A stretch of DNA of 64,000 bases from Streptomyces sp. NBC_00659 (GTDB taxonomy: Bacteria > Actinomycetota > Actinomycetes > Streptomycetales > Streptomycetaceae), in NCBI RefSeq assembly GCF_036226925.1, contig NZ_CP109031.1:186001-250000 (forward strand), given 5' to 3'. Shown here piece after piece: positions 60,468 through 64,000 of the stretch. Made by a program: the position numbers and the translations under genes. The notes below the pieces were generated by a model, which was not told the DNA's origin, searched no databases, and saw nothing but the letters and a program-made list of their open reading frames with translations. The stretch's first letter is position 1; each line of letters begins with the position of its first letter.

Positions 60468-61363
60468 AGAGACACCACCATCCTGTCTGCGGCGACGCCC
60501 AGGCCCAGGCCGGCGAGCCGTTCGTGTGCGGGGTCGTCCGGGTCCACCAGGGGATTGCTGTTGTTGAGGTGGGTGTAGAGGATCTGTCTGCCGCTTCCTT
60601 GGAGGCGGAGGGCGGTGCCGTGCGGGCCTTCGATGGGCAGGTGTCCCATGGCGGAGGCGGTGCGCCGCGAGAAGCCTGTGCGGCGGGGCTCGTCGTCCCT
60701 GAGGAAGGTTCCGTCGATCAGGACGCAGTCCGCGTCGGCGATTTCGTCGTCGAGGCGGTCGTTCCAGGTCGCGAGGGCCGGCGCGTACAGTGCGGTCTTC
60801 CCGGTGGCTCGGTCGCGGACTTTGAGAGCGATGCTCCAGGCCGGGTGTGCGGGTTCGTCGGCGGCGTAGCGGGGGCGCTTGGCGGACAGCGGGATGGCGC
60901 TGACGTGGAGTCCGCCTATGTCTGTGGGGCGTTCGGCTCCGGCAAGGGGAAGGTCGTACCAGTTCAGCGTGGTGTAGGGGGCAAGGACCTCGTTGAGGGA
61001 CAGACGTGTGGTCAGGGCTTTGCGCACGGGTTCGGTGCACCAGATGTCGATGCGGGAGGCTTCCCTGAGCCGCAGGAGGCCGAGGGTGTGGTCGAGTTCG
61101 GCATCGGTGAGAACGATGCTTACGACGGGTGTGCGTTCCTGTCCGGCGTCGGGCCTGAGGCTGGGGTGACTTTCGAGCTGCTCGGCGATGTCCGGTGTGG
61201 CATTGGCGAGGAACCAGGCCCCTGAGTCCGCCGGTTGAAAGGCCAGTCCGTCGTGGAGGCGTCGGCGTGAGGGGTGTCGGCGGGCCCCGGTGCAGCCGGG
61301 GCACGCGCAGTTCCACTGGGGTATGCCACCACCGGCTGCTGTGCCGAGGATGCGCAGCAGCAC
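60464..61363 (-). CDS. pqqB: PQQ biosynthesis protein PqqB
   Basis: A 299-residue MBL-fold protein: LLRILGTAAGGGIPQWNCAC (including the zinc Cys set), IVLTDAELDHTLGLLRLREA, TEPVRKALT, GFSRRTASAMGHLPIEGPHG and YTHLNNSNPLVDPDDPAHER, all PqqB hallmarks. It hydroxylates the cross-linked Tyr during PQQ formation. Starts 12 bases after pqqA. Confidence 0.96.
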   Translation of the reverse strand: MLLRILGTAAGGGIPQWNCACPGCTGARRHPSRRRLHDGLAFQPADSGAWFLANATPDIAEQLESHPSLRPDAGQERTPVVSIVLTDAELDHTLGLLRLREASRIDIWCTEPVRKALTTRLSLNEVLAPYTTLNWYDLPLAGAERPTDIGGLHVSAIPLSAKRPRYAADEPAHPAWSIALKVRDRATGKTALYAPALATWNDRLDDEIADADCVLIDGTFLRDDEPRRTGFSRRTASAMGHLPIEGPHGTALRLQGSGRQILYTHLNNSNPLVDPDDPAHERLAGLGLGVAADRMVVSL

Positions 61364-61375
61364 GGCGGCGTCTCC

Positions 61376-61507
61376 CTACTTCGTGCGCAGCGAGTAGGCG
61401 GTGACTTCCAGGGCGGTGTCGACCACTGTGAAGTCGGGGCTCTGCCAGCCCGCGGGGGTCTGGGCTGTCGGCTCGGCCTGGTGCTGGGTGTGGGTCTCGT
61501 CGTACAT
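61376..61507 (-). CDS. pqqA: PQQ precursor peptide PqqA
   Basis: A 43-residue peptide too short for most gene finders: MYDETHTQHQAEPTAQTPAG ... with the E-x3-Y core LEVTAYSLRTK (Glu34, Tyr38), the two residues that are joined to make PQQ. ATG 61507 follows CAGGAAGG at 10 bases. First gene of pqqABCDE. Confidence 0.93.
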   Translation of the reverse strand: MYDETHTQHQAEPTAQTPAGWQSPDFTVVDTALEVTAYSLRTK

Positions 61508-61587
61508 GATGATCTTGCCTTCCTGTCGGGAGGGGTGATGGCGCCGTGGTGGGCGCCGGGAGCCGGCCGGCCGGTTGCGGCCGGACG

Positions 61588-62568
61588 TCACTTGCAGAAC
61601 GGCGTCTTGCCCATGGCGGATTCGATGCCGCCGAGGAGGAGCTTTTGGAACTCGGCGGCACCCGCGAAGGAGCCGTCGGTGGAGAAGTCCTTGGCGTCGT
61701 GGCCGAGTGTGGTCAGCCAGGCGCGGCCGCCGTCGTAGTACTGGCACCAGGCGACGGGGTGGTTCTCGCCGTGCCCGGGATGGTTGTAGTTGCCGGTCAC
61801 GCCCTTGGCGAGGGTGCTCTCGTCGACGTTGGCCAGGACACGCACCCGTGTCGGCGCGGGAACGAGGTTGTACCACTCGTCGGAGAAGTTCCACTTGGAG
61901 GGCAGCGACTTCGTGGAGACGTCCCTGCGGTCGACGGTTTCGACCGTGCCGGGCTGCGCGGGGCCGTGGTCGTAGAAGTTGGCGTTGCCGAGCAGGCCCT
62001 CGTACCAGGGCCAGTTGTACTCGGTGCCGAACGCGTTGTGGACGCCGACGAATCCGCCGCCGCCGCGGACGTACTGCCGCAGGGAGGTCTGAGCCGCGTC
62101 GTCGAGGGCGTCTCGGCTGGTGGAGTAGAAGATGACGGCGTTGTACTTGAACAGGGTTGCGGGCGAGGCGAGTTGGGAGACGTCCTCGGTGTAGTCGACC
62201 TGGAAGCCGTTGTCCGCGCCCAGCTTGAGCACGGCCTTCTGGACGACGTTCGCATCGGTGAGGGGCGGATTCATGCCTGCGGCGAGCACCGGGCCGAGGT
62301 TGGCGTGGCGGGGGCCTGCGGTGCGGGTGTAGAGCAGGACCTTGAAGCCCTTGGTGGTGTCGAAGTTGCCCCAGTCGTGATAGCAGTGGGCGTCGACGCC
62401 GCGGCATACGCCGTAGTCGGGGTCGCCGAGTTCCTGGGCGCCCTGACCGATGCGGCCCTGCGCCATGCTGAGGGTGCCTGTGGCCACCAGGGCGACGGTG
62501 ATGCCGACCGTCGTGGCGGCGCTGGTGAGCGCTGCATGCAGCGGACGCATGCGGAGTCTGGTTCTCAT
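61588..62568 (-). CDS. Exported ThuA-like protein
   Basis: A 326-residue protein with an N-terminal hydrophobic segment (residues ~13-35, signal peptide or anchor). The main part is a ThuA-like class I amidotransferase fold: KVLLYTRTAGPRHANLGPVL, YNAVIFYSTSRDALDDAAQT, YVRGGGGFVGVHNAFG, HPVAWCQYYDGGRAWLTTLG and a C-terminal helix. ThuA-like proteins occur with sugar and quinoprotein dehydrogenases. It lies between the quinoprotein gene and pqqA on the same strand, so it is probably part of the same PQQ-dependent pathway. Confidence 0.88.
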   Translation of the reverse strand: MRTRLRMRPLHAALTSAATTVGITVALVATGTLSMAQGRIGQGAQELGDPDYGVCRGVDAHCYHDWGNFDTTKGFKVLLYTRTAGPRHANLGPVLAAGMNPPLTDANVVQKAVLKLGADNGFQVDYTEDVSQLASPATLFKYNAVIFYSTSRDALDDAAQTSLRQYVRGGGGFVGVHNAFGTEYNWPWYEGLLGNANFYDHGPAQPGTVETVDRRDVSTKSLPSKWNFSDEWYNLVPAPTRVRVLANVDESTLAKGVTGNYNHPGHGENHPVAWCQYYDGGRAWLTTLGHDAKDFSTDGSFAGAAEFQKLLLGGIESAMGKTPFCK

Positions 62569-62698
62569 GGGCGTCCTTACGTCGTTCGAAAGAGCGTGGT
62601 GGGGCGGCCTCGCGGAAGGGGTCAGGGCCAGGAGCCGGCACTGGCGTGCAGGGCTGCCGCGAAGCGGCTACGAGAGCGCGGTGCAGCGGGCGGGCGGC

Positions 62699-64000
62699 TT
62701 ACTGGACGACGATCTTGCCGGTGTTCTGCGGGGCGACCGGGTCGTTGTAGAAGTACTCGCCGGGGGTGTCGAAGGTGTACGAGTAGGACTGGCCCGGCAT
62801 GAGGAGCCCGGTGTCGAACTCGGCCTCGAAGAAGGAGACCGCGCCGTGCGCGGACTTGTTGTCCGCGGGGTTGACGAAGGTGACCGTGGTGCCCTTGGCG
62901 ATGCTCAGGTGCTGCGGTGCCATGGCGTTCTGGGCCACAAGGTTCTCGGTGGCGCCGGGGGCGTTCTTCGCGTTGTCCCAGGTCCGGCCGAGCGTGATGG
63001 TGTTCTTGGCGGTGTCGCCTGTCACGGCGGCGGTCCGGATCTGGTTGCGCTTGGACGGCGGGGTGGGGGCTGCGGCCGGCTTCACGGTGCCGCCGAGTTT
63101 GAACGCCCACAGGTGGTCGCCCCTGGGGATGTCCGGGTAGGGCAGTCCGTTTCCGCCGGCGAGCACGGCGATGTACTGCTCGCCGTCGATCTCGTAGGTC
63201 AGCGGGTTGGCGTTGACGCCGGCGCCGCACTGCCAGGTCCACAGTTCGCTGCCGTCACGGTCGTCGAGGGCGGTGAGCACGCCGTCGGGACGGCCCTGGA
63301 AGAGCACGCCGCCGGCGGTGCTGAGGACGCCGTTGCCGTGGGCGAGGGACCACTCGCCCTCCTGGCGCCAGGCCACGGTGTTGGTGCGCGGGTCGACGGC
63401 GGCGAGGCCGCCGGCGAAGTACTCGCCGAGGGGCCGTGCGGTGTTGACGCGGCCGCCATGGGTGTTGGAGTAGGCGGAGTTGATGAGGCCGTAGCCGACG
63501 TAGACCAGGCCGGTGCGGTGGCTGAAGGACGGGGAGGACCAGTCGGCGCCGCCGCCCGCGCCGGGGAAGATGATCGTCGCGCGGTCCCAGTGGGCCTCGA
63601 AGAGGCCGCCGGTCGGGTAGAAGGGCACCGGCCGGGTGGCCTTGTCGATACGCGGCTCGGTCTCGACGAAGGGCTCGCCCCCGGGGAACGGCTGGGTGGG
63701 GGCGGTCTTCTGGGCCGCGTGCTGCGGCACCGGACGCTCTTCCATGCCGTGGATCGGCTTGCCGGTGGCGCGGTCGAGCATGTAGTACATGCCCGTCTTG
63801 CTGCCGTAGACGACGATCTTGCGCTTCTTGCCCTTGACCAGGATGTCGGCGAGCACGGGGGACATGACGCCGTCGTAGTCCCAGATGTCGTGGTGCACGG
63901 ACTGGAAGTGCCAGCGCCGCTGTCCGGTCTTGGCGTCCATGGCGACCAGGCAGTTGGCGAAGAGGTTGTCGCCGCCGCGGGTGGAGCCGTCCGTGCGGGG
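62699..64000 (-). CDS. PQQ-dependent dehydrogenase with cupredoxin-like tail (N-terminus off the right edge)
   Basis: 434 codons are visible; the frame continues past 64000. It is the C-terminal half of a quinoprotein beta-propeller: NLFANCLVAMDAKTGQRRWH, HHDIWDYDGVMSPVLADILV (WDYD includes the usual Asp near PQQ), IFPGAGGGADWSSPSFSHRT, VAWRQEGEWSLAHGNGVLST, CGAGVNANPLTYEIDGEQYI. After a Pro/Ala linker comes a ~75-residue cupredoxin-like domain (HLSIAKGTTVTFVNPADNKS, GLLMPGQSYSYTFDTPGEYF). The first His (SAHG) is there, but YNDPVAPQNTGKIVV lacks the Cys, second His and Met, so it should not bind type 1 copper. The pqq operon next door would supply the cofactor. Confidence 0.92.
   Translation of the reverse strand, partial: PRTDGSTRGGDNLFANCLVAMDAKTGQRRWHFQSVHHDIWDYDGVMSPVLADILVKGKKRKIVVYGSKTGMYYMLDRATGKPIHGMEERPVPQHAAQKTAPTQPFPGGEPFVETEPRIDKATRPVPFYPTGGLFEAHWDRATIIFPGAGGGADWSSPSFSHRTGLVYVGYGLINSAYSNTHGGRVNTARPLGEYFAGGLAAVDPRTNTVAWRQEGEWSLAHGNGVLSTAGGVLFQGRPDGVLTALDDRDGSELWTWQCGAGVNANPLTYEIDGEQYIAVLAGGNGLPYPDIPRGDHLWAFKLGGTVKPAAAPTPPSKRNQIRTAAVTGDTAKNTITLGRTWDNAKNAPGATENLVAQNAMAPQHLSIAKGTTVTFVNPADNKSAHGAVSFFEAEFDTGLLMPGQSYSYTFDTPGEYFYNDPVAPQNTGKIVVQ

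Overview
The window is high-GC DNA from an actinomycete, most likely a Streptomyces. The grounds are the GC-rich third codon positions, many GTG starts, the mix of secreted hydrolases, LacI/IclR/NarL-type regulators and IS5/ISL3/IS701/IS630 elements, and GC-rich hairpin inserts inside coding genes. No rRNA, tRNA or CRISPR array was seen.

Layout. 0-6 kb: a large secreted RHS/YD-repeat protein (runs off the left edge) divergent from a secreted phospholipase D-like protein. 6.5-12 kb: a membrane gene cut by an ISL3 remnant, a NarL-type two-component system, a small membrane protein and a lipoprotein-like DUF6777-like/PASTA protein; a ~45-bp inverted repeat brackets the locus. 12-13.5 kb: transposase scraps, one fused in frame to a response-regulator C-terminus. 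13.7-19 kb: a DUF305-like lipoprotein, a CBM6-DUF1996 protein, a CBM32-CBM32-GH16 glucanase and a LacI regulator with LacI-type boxes between the last two. 19-36 kb: an IS graveyard holding islands of real genes (a 368-aa unknown, a PhoX-like DUF839 protein, MarR/VOC pair, zinc-type oxidoreductase, SRPBCC protein, DUF4383 protein), a cobalamin-riboswitch-like RNA ending in a perfect terminator, one IS5-family element with a passenger ORF, and one ISL3 element with clear ends.

36-57 kb is a nearly complete choline/glycine betaine catabolic island: choline dehydrogenase (betA), betaine aldehyde dehydrogenase (betB), an ABC importer (ATPase, double permease, binding protein), a Rieske glycine betaine monooxygenase with ferredoxin and reductase, a dimethylglycine dehydrogenase-like flavoprotein, and heterotetrameric sarcosine oxidase (soxB, a soxD-soxA fusion, soxG). 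One-carbon units would be handled by purU and a MetF-like reductase; folD is present only as an internally deleted version. An IclR regulator sits in the middle and five promoter regions share a TTGC(G)-N5-(C)GCAA dyad, so the island looks like a single regulon.

57-64 kb: a decayed metallo-beta-lactamase-fold ORF, then a complete pqqABCDE operon for PQQ biosynthesis, a ThuA-like protein and the C-terminal part of a PQQ-dependent dehydrogenase with a cupredoxin-like tail (runs off the right edge).
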